From JAFAMB01 sp963775805 (GTDB taxonomy: Bacteria > Verrucomicrobiota > Verrucomicrobiia > Chthoniobacterales > JAFAMB01): 64,000 nt of DNA. The notes under the pieces were generated by a model, which saw only the letters and a list, made by a program, of their open reading frames with translations, was not told the origin of the DNA and did no database searches. A program made the translations under genes and the position numbers. Shown piece after piece: positions 52,722 through 60,933 of this stretch. Within the stretch, counting starts at the first letter, position 1, and every line of letters begins with the position of its first letter. The DNA lies in NCBI GenBank assembly GCA_963775805.1, contig CAVZKG010000002.1, positions 620,001 through 684,000 on the forward strand, written 5' to 3'.

Positions 52722-53489
52722 TCATAAACTCGCCGGCCAAGTGGAACTGATCTGTCTGAAACCATACTTCTCCAGGATTGGTCGAGTCGTTGGCAAGGCG
52801 TCCACGCGCAAATACTGAACCGAATCAAATCTGGAGACGTGATTGATTCGCGCGCTCAGGAGCGCGCGGTAAACTCCTTTGCCGCGAAAATCAGGCAGCA
52901 CCGCGCCGCCCCAAAGTCCGGCAAAACGGCTTTCACGAGGGATCGTGACTCGACCGCATCCGATCGGTTTTTCCTCTTCGTAGGCAACGAATGCAATATT
53001 TCGCTGCTCTGGTTCTTTGAGCATCGCAAGAAGCTGATCCCGCATTTTTTTGGACTCCGGCCAGAGTGTGGATTCAACCGCGATATAATCGGTGACCCCT
53101 TGCTCGTCGACCACCGGTGACACCCTGATTCCGGGTGTCGCCGATCTCTCAAGACCGGGTCTCGTTTCACGGAGATCCCCAATCACGAGAGCCTCTTCTT
53201 CGCCAATACGGAATCCGCGGCAACCGAGTTCCGCGAGCAACCCCTTCGGTTGATCGTGACTGTACACTTTCCATTCAAACTCAAGGCCAAGTTTCTCGAA
53301 GAATTCAATTTCGCCGTTGATGACTCTCTCTGTTTCTTCCGATGAAAAAGAGTAATAGGCTATCCCTGCCCAGGAGTTTTTGGGCCCAATAGCCCGAACA
53401 GTATAACGCGTCTGAATTAACGTTACATCGCGATCCTCGATCGACTGACGTTCCTGGTCAAATAGTCGTAAAATTGAGCTCTCGTTCAT
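52722..53489 (-). CDS. GNAT family N-acetyltransferase
   Basis: A protein of about 255 residues from the ATG at 53489. The N-terminal 120 residues form a degenerate domain. The C-terminal half has the acetyl-CoA fold: IAFVAYEEEKPIGCGRVTI, then GLWGGAVLPDFRGKGVYRALLSARINH with the RGKGVY loop, then ILEKYGFRQ. The acceptor is unknown. It directly abuts the repeat element. Confidence 0.87.
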   Translation of the reverse strand: MNESSILRLFDQERQSIEDRDVTLIQTRYTVRAIGPKNSWAGIAYYSFSSEETERVINGEIEFFEKLGLEFEWKVYSHDQPKGLLAELGCRGFRIGEEEALVIGDLRETRPGLERSATPGIRVSPVVDEQGVTDYIAVESTLWPESKKMRDQLLAMLKEPEQRNIAFVAYEEEKPIGCGRVTIPRESRFAGLWGGAVLPDFRGKGVYRALLSARINHVSRFDSVQYLRVDALPTTRPILEKYGFRQISSTWPASL

Positions 53490-53618
53490 CCCGGCGCCTT
53501 GATTCAACAATGAGTTTTTAAATTTGTTCGAGTAACGAAATACATAAAACGTAATTAAAATAACGAAACAGATTGCGTTTTGATCAAATTCCTGTTTAGA
53601 GTTTCGACGCTAAACGAA

Positions 53619-54893
53619 ATGGATTTCCAAAGATTGTTCAAACGAAAAGAGGAGGTCGCCCTCCATTCGATGGCCGGGGAGAATCAGAAAGAGACCTTGG
53701 GCAAAAGAGTTGTCGTTCTTTCTCCGGGCGATCTAATGGACGGACACGGGCACGCGAACCTCCTCTGGAACAATGTCGGTGGGGCAATCAATCTTCCTGC
53801 CGACAAAATACTCGGCATTCTCGAGGGACGGACACGGGTTAAGGCCGCCGTTTTGCAGGAGATTTATCCCACCCTTTTCGAAAAAGATCCCCATCCGGGA
53901 ACCGAGTTTTGCATCCCGCTGCAGGTCGTCGTTACGCAGCTTGAAGATGTTTTTGAGAGTCCCTCGGATGCACAAGGCTCCGAAGCTGGATTCGAGACGC
54001 CTTTTGGGCAGCTTGCACGAGAGGACGAAGCCAGGTTTAAAGAAAGGCCGGAATGGGTCACTCCGCCGGCGAAGGCCATCTTACGCCCCGGTCAGGGAAA
54101 CGGCTCAAAAGAAACCGGACACAGTCGGTCGGGTGAATCGGGATTGGACCTTTCGCCTGCCGAGCCTCCTGCACAGTCACAGGATGAGATTGCACAGGCA
54201 ACTCTGGGGATGAAAGAACCGAACAGTGCTGCTGGGGAGGCAGCGAATCACAACTCCTCTGCAACTCCGGAACCTCTAACGGTTCTCCCGACAGCGGAGA
54301 GCGATCATCATCACACCAAATCAAATGGATCTTCATCTCGTGAATCGGTTGCGTTGTCGGGGAATCTGGAAACTAGGCGGCCCAGGCCAACGCCGCCGGA
54401 ATCGACGCCCAAAAGAGAGGGCTATCCCTCGAGGGTCGGTGGCGCCGGGGCGCCGGGGCTTCGACAGGTCCAGAGTGGCGATGGGCGTCGCAGTGGGCAC
54501 GAAGCCTTACAGGAACTTTTCCTGATCGATGACCAACTGGACGGGGCTAAGGTTGCCGACCTGATCTTGAAACTGCCTCGTGTCACCGGCGTCGTGATCA
54601 TGTTGGTGGACGGTGCTGTCCTCGGGGGTGGGCTCAGCGGCGGAATAAGCGAGTCGCTCCTGAGTCTTGCTCCCGACTTTGTCCAGGATTTGGTCCGGTT
54701 TACCGGGAGCTTGCAAGGTGGCCCAACCCAGTTCGTTACGCTTGCCGGAAATGCGTGCCTGATTAGCCTGACGATCGGCGGTCAGGTGCTCGTGCTGGCC
54801 GGTCACGAGGGCAAAAACCTTCCCCCTGGACTCCGCGAACGTCTCGTGGCAACTGCGCAAGCGTTGAATCTGATTTACGGTCCGCACACATAA
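53619..54893 (+). CDS. Large protein with C-terminal roadblock/LC7-like domain
   Basis: About 424 residues from an ATG at 53619 (a TTG at 53580 gives 437; an ATG at 53670 has AGAGGAGG upstream). Residues 30-120 are a conserved N-terminal domain (KRVVVLSPGDLMDGHG, IPLQVVVTQLEDVF). The middle is Pro, Ser and Glu rich and disordered. The last 130 residues match the roadblock/LC7 fold (VTGVVIMLVDGAVLGGGLSGGI, then ISLTIGGQVLVLAGHEG). Such domains bind MglA-type GTPases. It heads the pilus operon, so it is a candidate partner for MglA at 13975. Confidence 0.75.
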   Translation: MDFQRLFKRKEEVALHSMAGENQKETLGKRVVVLSPGDLMDGHGHANLLWNNVGGAINLPADKILGILEGRTRVKAAVLQEIYPTLFEKDPHPGTEFCIPLQVVVTQLEDVFESPSDAQGSEAGFETPFGQLAREDEARFKERPEWVTPPAKAILRPGQGNGSKETGHSRSGESGLDLSPAEPPAQSQDEIAQATLGMKEPNSAAGEAANHNSSATPEPLTVLPTAESDHHHTKSNGSSSRESVALSGNLETRRPRPTPPESTPKREGYPSRVGGAGAPGLRQVQSGDGRRSGHEALQELFLIDDQLDGAKVADLILKLPRVTGVVIMLVDGAVLGGGLSGGISESLLSLAPDFVQDLVRFTGSLQGGPTQFVTLAGNACLISLTIGGQVLVLAGHEGKNLPPGLRERLVATAQALNLIYGPHT

Positions 54894-54905
54894 CGAAAAA
54901 CCACG

Positions 54906-55328
54906 GTGGATGGCGGTAGCGACAAGGAATTAATGGCGTGGGATTTCCGGTCGTTGACCGGTTGCCTGCGCGACTATTTGAGAAGCACCGAAGCGCTCTG
55001 CGCGCTAATCGTTCAGGAGGACGCTGTTGTCCTGGCGAAGACTGCTGCAAACACTGATTTTGATACCGACACTTTGGGGGTCTGCTCCGCAATGATATTC
55101 GCAACCTCGCGCATGCTTCTTCAGGAACTCCAGTCCGAAGGCGATGTCCTCGGCCGGATCACGATCGGGACTGACTACAACCTTCTTGTCATCGGGATTA
55201 CTCCGAAGATCGCTTTGGCAACTCTTTACAGAAATTGGTTTTCCACAGGCCTTCTCGAACATCAGGCTCGCGCCATCATGCCGCGGATGATCGATTGCCT
55301 CGTTCGAGAGGGGGCGGAGGTCGTATGA
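54906..55328 (+). CDS. Roadblock/LC7-like protein (MglB-type)
   Basis: A 140-residue single-domain protein from a GTG at 54906 (an ATG at 54933 is possible). It has the roadblock pattern: a helix (LRDYLRSTEALCALIVQEDAVVLAKTA), a strand pair, a central helix (LGVCSAMIFATSRMLLQELQ), then ITIGTDYNLLVIGITPKIALATLYR. It is shorter than the previous product and resembles MglB. The stop overlaps the next ATG by four bases (ATGA), so it is coupled to the next gene. Confidence 0.75.
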   Translation: MDGGSDKELMAWDFRSLTGCLRDYLRSTEALCALIVQEDAVVLAKTAANTDFDTDTLGVCSAMIFATSRMLLQELQSEGDVLGRITIGTDYNLLVIGITPKIALATLYRNWFSTGLLEHQARAIMPRMIDCLVREGAEVV

Positions 55329-56155
55329 TCCGGTCTCTGCTAGCCTCCTCTTGGGTGCCTTTGGCTTATTGGGCAGCCATTTTTTTCGCAAGCCTTTGGA
55401 ATCTAACTCATTCTGCAGTCGAACGCCGTCCGCAATTCCCGCCGCTCAAAATGAGGTTTCCGGAGACGAGCATTGAGGAACATTCGACGTCATCAACAAA
55501 TCAATCCAATTCTGTCTCGTCCGCGATGACGATCACTTCCTGGCCGATTCATATCTGGAATCCGACCTTCTTATGTCGACAGAGTTTTAGTGCATTCATG
55601 CAACGTGTCGCGGTGGACACCGCACCAAAATCGGAGCCGATCGCTCTCGAAGCGAAACCCGTTGCGGCAGCGACGCAGGTCACAATGCTGTCGATCCGTT
55701 CGGAACCGGCGGATGTGCAAGCAGTTGGCTTGTTGTCAATGCAATGCAGAACGAGCCTCACCATTTCAAATAGTCGCGATCGGACAGTCTCGATCCATGG
55801 GGTAGTAACCCAGGAGATCGTCTCCCCTGCGGGTAGGATCCTTATAATGGCGGGCAGCCACGTCGTTGGATCAGGAACCCTCGACTACGAGAGTGGAAGG
55901 TTAAGATCCGATGGGATCTGGACGATCATTTTCGACAACACCGTGATGAAAGTGCGAGCGCTTCTGCGCGATCGGCCGGAAGGACTCCTCGGCGTTATTG
56001 GCAAAGTAAAATCCCCTGACTTTGCAGTCTCCGCGACACGTATCGGTTCCGAATCTGGCAAGCTCGTGGTGATTCCGGTGAACACTGCGTTTACCCTCGA
56101 ACTACATGGAGAAATTCAACTTCGAGACTTGGCATCGAATGAATCGGAGAATTGA
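55325..56155 (+). CDS. Membrane-anchored VirB10/TrbI-like protein
   Basis: A 276-residue protein from the ATG at 55325, overlapping the previous stop. One N-terminal membrane segment (WVPLAYWAAIFFASLWNL) is followed by a periplasmic region. Residues 145-230 fit the VirB10/TrbI beta-barrel pattern: VVTQEIVSPAGRILIMAGSHVVGSGTLDYESG, then RLRSDGIWTIIFDNTVMKVRA. VirB10 links the inner and outer membrane in type IV secretion. The gene lies in a pilus-like operon, which is unusual. Homology is inferred from pattern only. Confidence 0.6.
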   Translation: MIRSLLASSWVPLAYWAAIFFASLWNLTHSAVERRPQFPPLKMRFPETSIEEHSTSSTNQSNSVSSAMTITSWPIHIWNPTFLCRQSFSAFMQRVAVDTAPKSEPIALEAKPVAAATQVTMLSIRSEPADVQAVGLLSMQCRTSLTISNSRDRTVSIHGVVTQEIVSPAGRILIMAGSHVVGSGTLDYESGRLRSDGIWTIIFDNTVMKVRALLRDRPEGLLGVIGKVKSPDFAVSATRIGSESGKLVVIPVNTAFTLELHGEIQLRDLASNESEN

Positions 56156-56212
56156 CAGTTGTTAGTTGGGCACCTTTCGAAACTTCAAACGAATCGAACG
56201 CTAACGCAGACT

Positions 56213-56665
56213 ATGAAAAGCAAAGGATTCAATCAAAAACATCAGCAAGGGATCTCTCTGATTCAGGTATTACTGGCGATCTTACTCGGCGCATTGACCG
56301 TGACGTGGGCTACCAATACCATTGTGAACGGAATGGAAAAAGGAATCGCAACGAAGACATTGACCGCGGTCGATGCGATTCAGCAGGCGAAGCAACAGTA
56401 CCTGGTCGACAACCCGGAAACTGACCCAGGTACAGCTGTGACCTTCGCCAATCTACAACCATATCTCATGGTAATGGGTACGCAGGTAACCGATGAATCG
56501 CAGCTGATGGCAGGCACGGGCGGGCGAACGATCACAAATTACGGGTCGTTCAATAGCGGCGTCACCTTAAGCAAATCGATTGATCCCAGTTATGTCACAC
56601 CGAGCATGAAACCGATTGTTGTCATGATAAACAATGGTCTTGCATCAGGACAATCCGTTCAATAG
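56213..56665 (+). CDS. Prepilin-like protein with Gln at position +5
   Basis: About 150 residues from ATG 56213. The leader is basic and ends in Gly, then ISLIQVLLAILLGALTV. The usual Glu at +5 of the mature pilin is Gln here, and the Phe/Met at +1 is Ile. The remainder, with AKQQYLVDNPE, resembles the pseudopilin at 14579-14956. It is probably cleaved by a prepilin peptidase, but the altered +5 residue suggests a minor or specialised pilin. It lies between the VirB10-like and PilC-like genes. Confidence 0.78.
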   Translation: MKSKGFNQKHQQGISLIQVLLAILLGALTVTWATNTIVNGMEKGIATKTLTAVDAIQQAKQQYLVDNPETDPGTAVTFANLQPYLMVMGTQVTDESQLMAGTGGRTITNYGSFNSGVTLSKSIDPSYVTPSMKPIVVMINNGLASGQSVQ

Positions 56666-56767
56666 TCCGTTCTCTTCTGAGAAAGAATTGTGTCAAAGGA
56701 AAATCGCTTGCCTTCGATCGAGCGATCCGCTTTAAAGTGTAATTACAGAACAGTATAACGTTGTACA

Positions 56768-57982
56768 ATGTCTGAGTTTGTTGCCGTTATTCAGGAGAGC
56801 CGCAATGGGCCGTTCTTTGCCAGAAATCTGGTAGGAAAATCGGCCGGAGAGGTTACGGCTCGGCTGCTAGACTCCGGGCTTGCGGTCGCACAAGTCAGTG
56901 AACGACTCGCTTCTCATCCATTGGCATGGGTCAAGATCTCTACTAAAGACATCGTGTATTTCATGGAGCAGCTTGAGGCCACGCTTTTTCTTGGGATGGA
57001 GCCCAGAATCGCGCTCAAAGCATGTGCGATTACCATTTCGCGGAAATCGGCATCTGGGAAGAACCTTCAACTAGTTGTGGCCGCCATGGAACGAATGGTG
57101 GCAGGTGGCGAAACGATGGCCAGTGTCGCTAAGCAATTCCCGAATTTATTCAGCAACGTTGCCGCCGGATTGCTCGAAGCTGGCGAACGATCGGGGAGCC
57201 TGCACGAAAGCTTCAGATCCATCCGTGTTCTTGCGACTAGAACGGAGAACGTTCGGCACCAAAGCAGCATGATGATATTACAGCCGGTGATCACACTGCT
57301 AATGGCGGCAATAACAGTCGGTATCATGGTGGTATACATTGTGCCGCAATTTCGCTCCATTTTGAGCTATCTCGGAGGGGAATTGCCATGGCAAACACAG
57401 CTCCTGATTTCGGTTAGCGATGCCGTTGCCAACCATCGAATTCTCTTAGGAATTGCATTGGTCGTGGTCACGCACAGTCTTGTCCAATTGCCCGCTTTCG
57501 TTAAAAGACATGCATGGATTCATCGATTCGTAATTCGAGTTCCAGGGATCGGACAGTATTTACTAGCGGGAATACGAACAAATTTTGTGGCGGCATTTGC
57601 TCAACTTAAGAAGAATAAGATGACCAATCCGACGGCGCTTATGCTCCTTAAAGATATCAGTTGGTATTTTCCATATCGGACGGCTATTGCACGCGCACAT
57701 ATGGGCTTGAAATCAGGTGAGTCGTTGGCCAATGTCCTTGCAGCCGAAGCGGATATAATCGGGGAGCGTAACATTCAGTATTTCCGTTTCATTGAAGAGA
57801 CTGGATCAGATATAGATCAGTTGGAACGCTTGGCGGTTTTGATGAACCGAGACCTGGACGCTCATACCGAACGAATAAAGACGATTCTAAATCCGGTGAT
57901 TTTGATACTGCTTGCTCTGGTCGTAGGGATGATCGCCGCTGCAATCATCCTTCCGATGTACGAGATCTACAATCATATCTAA
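56768..57982 (+). CDS. pilC: PilC/GspF-like inner-membrane platform protein
   Basis: The platform that couples the ATPase motor to pilin assembly. It has 404 residues with two GspF-type domains. The first has YFMEQLEATLFLGMEPRIALKAC and VAAGLLEAGERSGSLHESF near residue 140; the second has FIEETGSDIDQLERLAVLMNRDLD near residue 350. Membrane segments lie near residues 180-198, 223-240 and 375-395. It sits in the operon ahead of the PilM- to PilQ-like genes. The extension ATPase (PilB/GspE) is not in the window. Confidence 0.92.
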   Translation: MSEFVAVIQESRNGPFFARNLVGKSAGEVTARLLDSGLAVAQVSERLASHPLAWVKISTKDIVYFMEQLEATLFLGMEPRIALKACAITISRKSASGKNLQLVVAAMERMVAGGETMASVAKQFPNLFSNVAAGLLEAGERSGSLHESFRSIRVLATRTENVRHQSSMMILQPVITLLMAAITVGIMVVYIVPQFRSILSYLGGELPWQTQLLISVSDAVANHRILLGIALVVVTHSLVQLPAFVKRHAWIHRFVIRVPGIGQYLLAGIRTNFVAAFAQLKKNKMTNPTALMLLKDISWYFPYRTAIARAHMGLKSGESLANVLAAEADIIGERNIQYFRFIEETGSDIDQLERLAVLMNRDLDAHTERIKTILNPVILILLALVVGMIAAAIILPMYEIYNHI

Positions 57983-58097
57983 CGGCTGGAGACACAGGCG
58001 AGAGAACTTCTGAATTTGTTTGCTGAACAAGAACATAACAAGAATACAGTTGTGAAATCCACTACGCTTTTGAACATGTGAACCCATTGATTGAGCT

Positions 58098-59090
58098 ATG
58101 CTGGACGATATCCAAACATTCATCCGTGAAATGCCATTGCGGTTCTATCTGAGCGGTGGACTCTTCTCAAAACAGGAACCGATGATCCTGTTTCACTTGG
58201 GTGAGGAGAAGGTTGAAGCGCTCGTCTCTTATCGCGCGAGAGCTTTGGGATATGAGGATGAACTTCACCGCGATCCGGACGCTCCGCCGACCATGTCCTA
58301 TGGCCAGACTTACAGACCAAGCGCGAATGGCAGGAGAGTTACGGCGAAACTTGCATCCCGGTATCGAGTCCCACAACGGTGCCAGCATTTATTCGTCGTC
58401 GATACTCCGACAGAAGAACTTTTCTTGAATCTCTTTACGCTCGAAAAGCTTCGCCGTCGAACAATTGATGAGGCGGTGGCAGATCTCTGTGATGCGCCGA
58501 GCCAAATACTGTCGGGTTGGGACCGGAACGATTTCCGCTGGCACGTCCTGGACGCTGATCTTCGGCTCTCTGGCAATGGCAAGGTCGGGACCGAAGAACC
58601 GATCCTGGTGAGCGGTCTTTCGGAGAATGTCTGCTTGCCACTCGAAGTCTGGAGCGAAGACCAGGGGGCGGCAATCGTCGCCATACTTCCGTTGGCGTTG
58701 GCTGTGTTAGCGTGGTGCAAAGCTGCGCTCCCAATTGCTCAGAGAGATTCTGTTATCCTTGTGGCAGGCAGTAATAGTGTCGTCGTTGGCGCGATCAGGG
58801 ATGGAAAGATCACAACTTTGCTGCGAACGCCGACGATCGACGATGCCTTGGGCAAGTTCAGGCGTAATATCGATCAGTTCGGTCTTGAGAATCCGGCCGT
58901 TTACCTTTGGCACTCGAACCCCGGAGAGTTGGGTGATGACGAATTCGATCGGGATGGTCTGAGTATTATTGATGCGGAACATCTCAGGGCGGCGCTCGGC
59001 GCGCCAATGCTTATTACAACGTCAACCGGGAAGCGGGTTGCTTTCGATAAGCCGATCCCACACCTGTTGAACTGGTTGTCGACACAATAG
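58098..59090 (+). CDS. Divergent PilM-position protein
   Basis: A 330-residue cytoplasmic protein in the place of PilM, just before the PilN- and PilO-like genes. The sequence has few recognisable PilM motifs: PLALAVLAWCKAALP and VILVAGSNSVVVGAIRDGK could be an actin-fold remnant. I assign it by position, and its function as a cytoplasmic adaptor is inference. No signal peptide or membrane helix. Confidence 0.55.
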   Translation: MLDDIQTFIREMPLRFYLSGGLFSKQEPMILFHLGEEKVEALVSYRARALGYEDELHRDPDAPPTMSYGQTYRPSANGRRVTAKLASRYRVPQRCQHLFVVDTPTEELFLNLFTLEKLRRRTIDEAVADLCDAPSQILSGWDRNDFRWHVLDADLRLSGNGKVGTEEPILVSGLSENVCLPLEVWSEDQGAAIVAILPLALAVLAWCKAALPIAQRDSVILVAGSNSVVVGAIRDGKITTLLRTPTIDDALGKFRRNIDQFGLENPAVYLWHSNPGELGDDEFDRDGLSIIDAEHLRAALGAPMLITTSTGKRVAFDKPIPHLLNWLSTQ

Positions 59091-59102
59091 AACGAGGTCG
59101 CT

Positions 59103-59753
59103 GTGCAACCCTTTTTCATTTCCCCGGAGAACCTGGCAAAGCAAGCCTACCGGTACGATTCCCGCTATCGAGTCGCGGCATTGGCGTTGATCGTTGCGGT
59201 CGGGCTGCAGGTACCGTCGGGGTTGTTCCTGATTTATGAGAATCGCGTCAAGGTTGAGGAGGAGAACCGGCAAGAAATCGCGTTGCGGAAAAAGACGAAG
59301 TTGGCTGCAGACCTTCTTGCCCTGAAAGAGACCGAGTCGCAGCTCGATCAGATCAAATCCTGGGAACCAATTCTGCGCGGTAGGATGCCGGTGAGCGCTG
59401 TGATAGGCGCAGTTGAGCAGACAATCCCGCCTGAAATCGCTCTGTCGAGAATTGCCGTGGAAGCAGGCGGCTACCATCCAGTACCCATAAGCTCGGGGAT
59501 ATTTCGTGTCCCTGAGAGTTACAGAGTCACGCTGGAGGGCGCATTGAACAGCGGCAACGCCCGGATTTGGCAGGATTTTATAAATCAACTACTTGGAAGA
59601 CTTCCTCCCGGCAGCAGTGTGATCTCCTGCGTCACTTGTGCCGCGAAAGAATCGAGGACCTCGATGATCTGTAAAGCAACGCTGCAGGCTGAGGCCAATG
59701 GCAACTATTTCCCTCTCGGAGTTAACAAAATTGATGCGGAGGGAGATTTATGA
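59103..59753 (+). CDS. PilN-like bitopic protein
   Basis: A 216-residue protein starting at a GTG at 59103. One N-terminal membrane helix (VAALALIVAVGLQVPSGLFLIY) is followed by a coiled coil (EEENRQEIALRKKTKLAADLLALKETESQLDQIK) and a periplasmic ferredoxin-like domain, as in PilN. It overlaps the next gene by four bases. Confidence 0.75.
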   Translation: MQPFFISPENLAKQAYRYDSRYRVAALALIVAVGLQVPSGLFLIYENRVKVEEENRQEIALRKKTKLAADLLALKETESQLDQIKSWEPILRGRMPVSAVIGAVEQTIPPEIALSRIAVEAGGYHPVPISSGIFRVPESYRVTLEGALNSGNARIWQDFINQLLGRLPPGSSVISCVTCAAKESRTSMICKATLQAEANGNYFPLGVNKIDAEGDL

Positions 59754-60346
59754 CCAAAAGTCTCAGTCCGCTCGCCAGGAGAGACCCGACCAGCGCAATT
59801 ATTCTGACCATCGTGCTCGGCGCTCTCCTAGTGTGCGAAGCGGTATCATTGATTGGCTTTTGGAAGATCAATAGCGAGTCCCAGATTGCGAATGATCAAT
59901 TGGAAGCCGCGAATCGGCAGGTCGAATTCCGAATCTCGGAGTTGCGTTCTGGTGCAGAGAAAATCGGAGCCACGTTCACTCGATTGAACGACGGGATTGT
60001 CCGAGTTAGCGGCAATGATGGCCTGTTGCCCGTTCCCGGTCGTAATTCTAAAGAGGGCGTCAATACGACTGAAAACAGAATCGAGAAGGCGATTCGGGAT
60101 TTTGGTCTTGTCGTCAAACCAGTTGACGGAGCGCGTCGCGAATCGAGCATCTCGTTCGAGGCGGGTTCAAATAAGCTTGAACTCCACCGTTTACTCCCTT
60201 TTCTGGCCGAACAAGAAAACTCGAATGCGTTTCTCTTCCTCGAGAGGGTCGATCTCGCGAGACCCCCTGAGATTCCAGCATTTTCGATGTATCCAACTGG
60301 ACTGGAAGCTCGGCTTCTTATCCGTGTTCTATCCGGACCAAAATAA
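59750..60346 (+). CDS. PilO-like bitopic protein
   Basis: A 198-residue protein from an ATG overlapping the previous stop (ATGA). A membrane helix (IILTIVLGALLVCEAVSLIGFW) is followed by a periplasmic region with coiled-coil propensity, then a small alpha/beta domain. This is the PilO architecture in length and order. It follows the PilN-like gene. Assigned by position and topology. Confidence 0.7.
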   Translation: MTKSLSPLARRDPTSAIILTIVLGALLVCEAVSLIGFWKINSESQIANDQLEAANRQVEFRISELRSGAEKIGATFTRLNDGIVRVSGNDGLLPVPGRNSKEGVNTTENRIEKAIRDFGLVVKPVDGARRESSISFEAGSNKLELHRLLPFLAEQENSNAFLFLERVDLARPPEIPAFSMYPTGLEARLLIRVLSGPK

Positions 60347-60919
60347 ATGAATAGATCAACTATTCTTGCTTTGATTCTGGTTGCGTCGGCCAGGCTTCTT
60401 CATGCCCAGGTCCAGTTGCCAGATCTTTACACTTATCACTATTCGATATCGCGTCGCGACCCTTTCATTTCTGCAGACGCACCGAAGACAATCATAAACG
60501 AACATCAGGAGTTACGCGGTATAGTTAGTGGTGATGTGGTCGGTCGATATCTCGAGAGCATCGTTCAGTTGATAAAGAATCAGCTTTATGTGGGCGGAAT
60601 TTCAATCGGCGATACACCGGTAGATAGCATCGCACTTATCAACGGGGTGGACTTTCGTGTAGGAGATAAGATCCCTTTGGATACCGCCAGAAAGGATCTC
60701 CAGGGTATTCAACAATTGGCCGCAACCTATGGCCTCCCGTTGATAACCGACAAGAACGGGTCATTTGTTGTTGAAGTAGGCCGTGTGACGGAGAATGGCG
60801 TCGATTTGGTGCTGCCAGGTTTTAAGGCGCCTATCTACCATCTCCAACTCCCGGATGACGGTGCGTCGGATGTGGTGCAGCTGGAGAAGAAAAAGAGAAA
60901 AATGCGACTCAGCAACTAA
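60347..60919 (+). CDS. PilP/GspC-position periplasmic protein
   Basis: A 190-residue protein with a Sec signal (residues 1-20, cleavage near LHAQ). The body has RRDPFIS, which recalls the DPF motif of PilP. It also has SGDVVGRYLESIVQLIKNQLYVGGISIGDTPV. It starts one base after the PilO-like stop. In this position PilP connects PilNO to the secretin. The match is weak. Confidence 0.55.
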   Translation: MNRSTILALILVASARLLHAQVQLPDLYTYHYSISRRDPFISADAPKTIINEHQELRGIVSGDVVGRYLESIVQLIKNQLYVGGISIGDTPVDSIALINGVDFRVGDKIPLDTARKDLQGIQQLAATYGLPLITDKNGSFVVEVGRVTENGVDLVLPGFKAPIYHLQLPDDGASDVVQLEKKKRKMRLSN

Positions 60920-60933
60920 GGGAAAGCCAGGCC

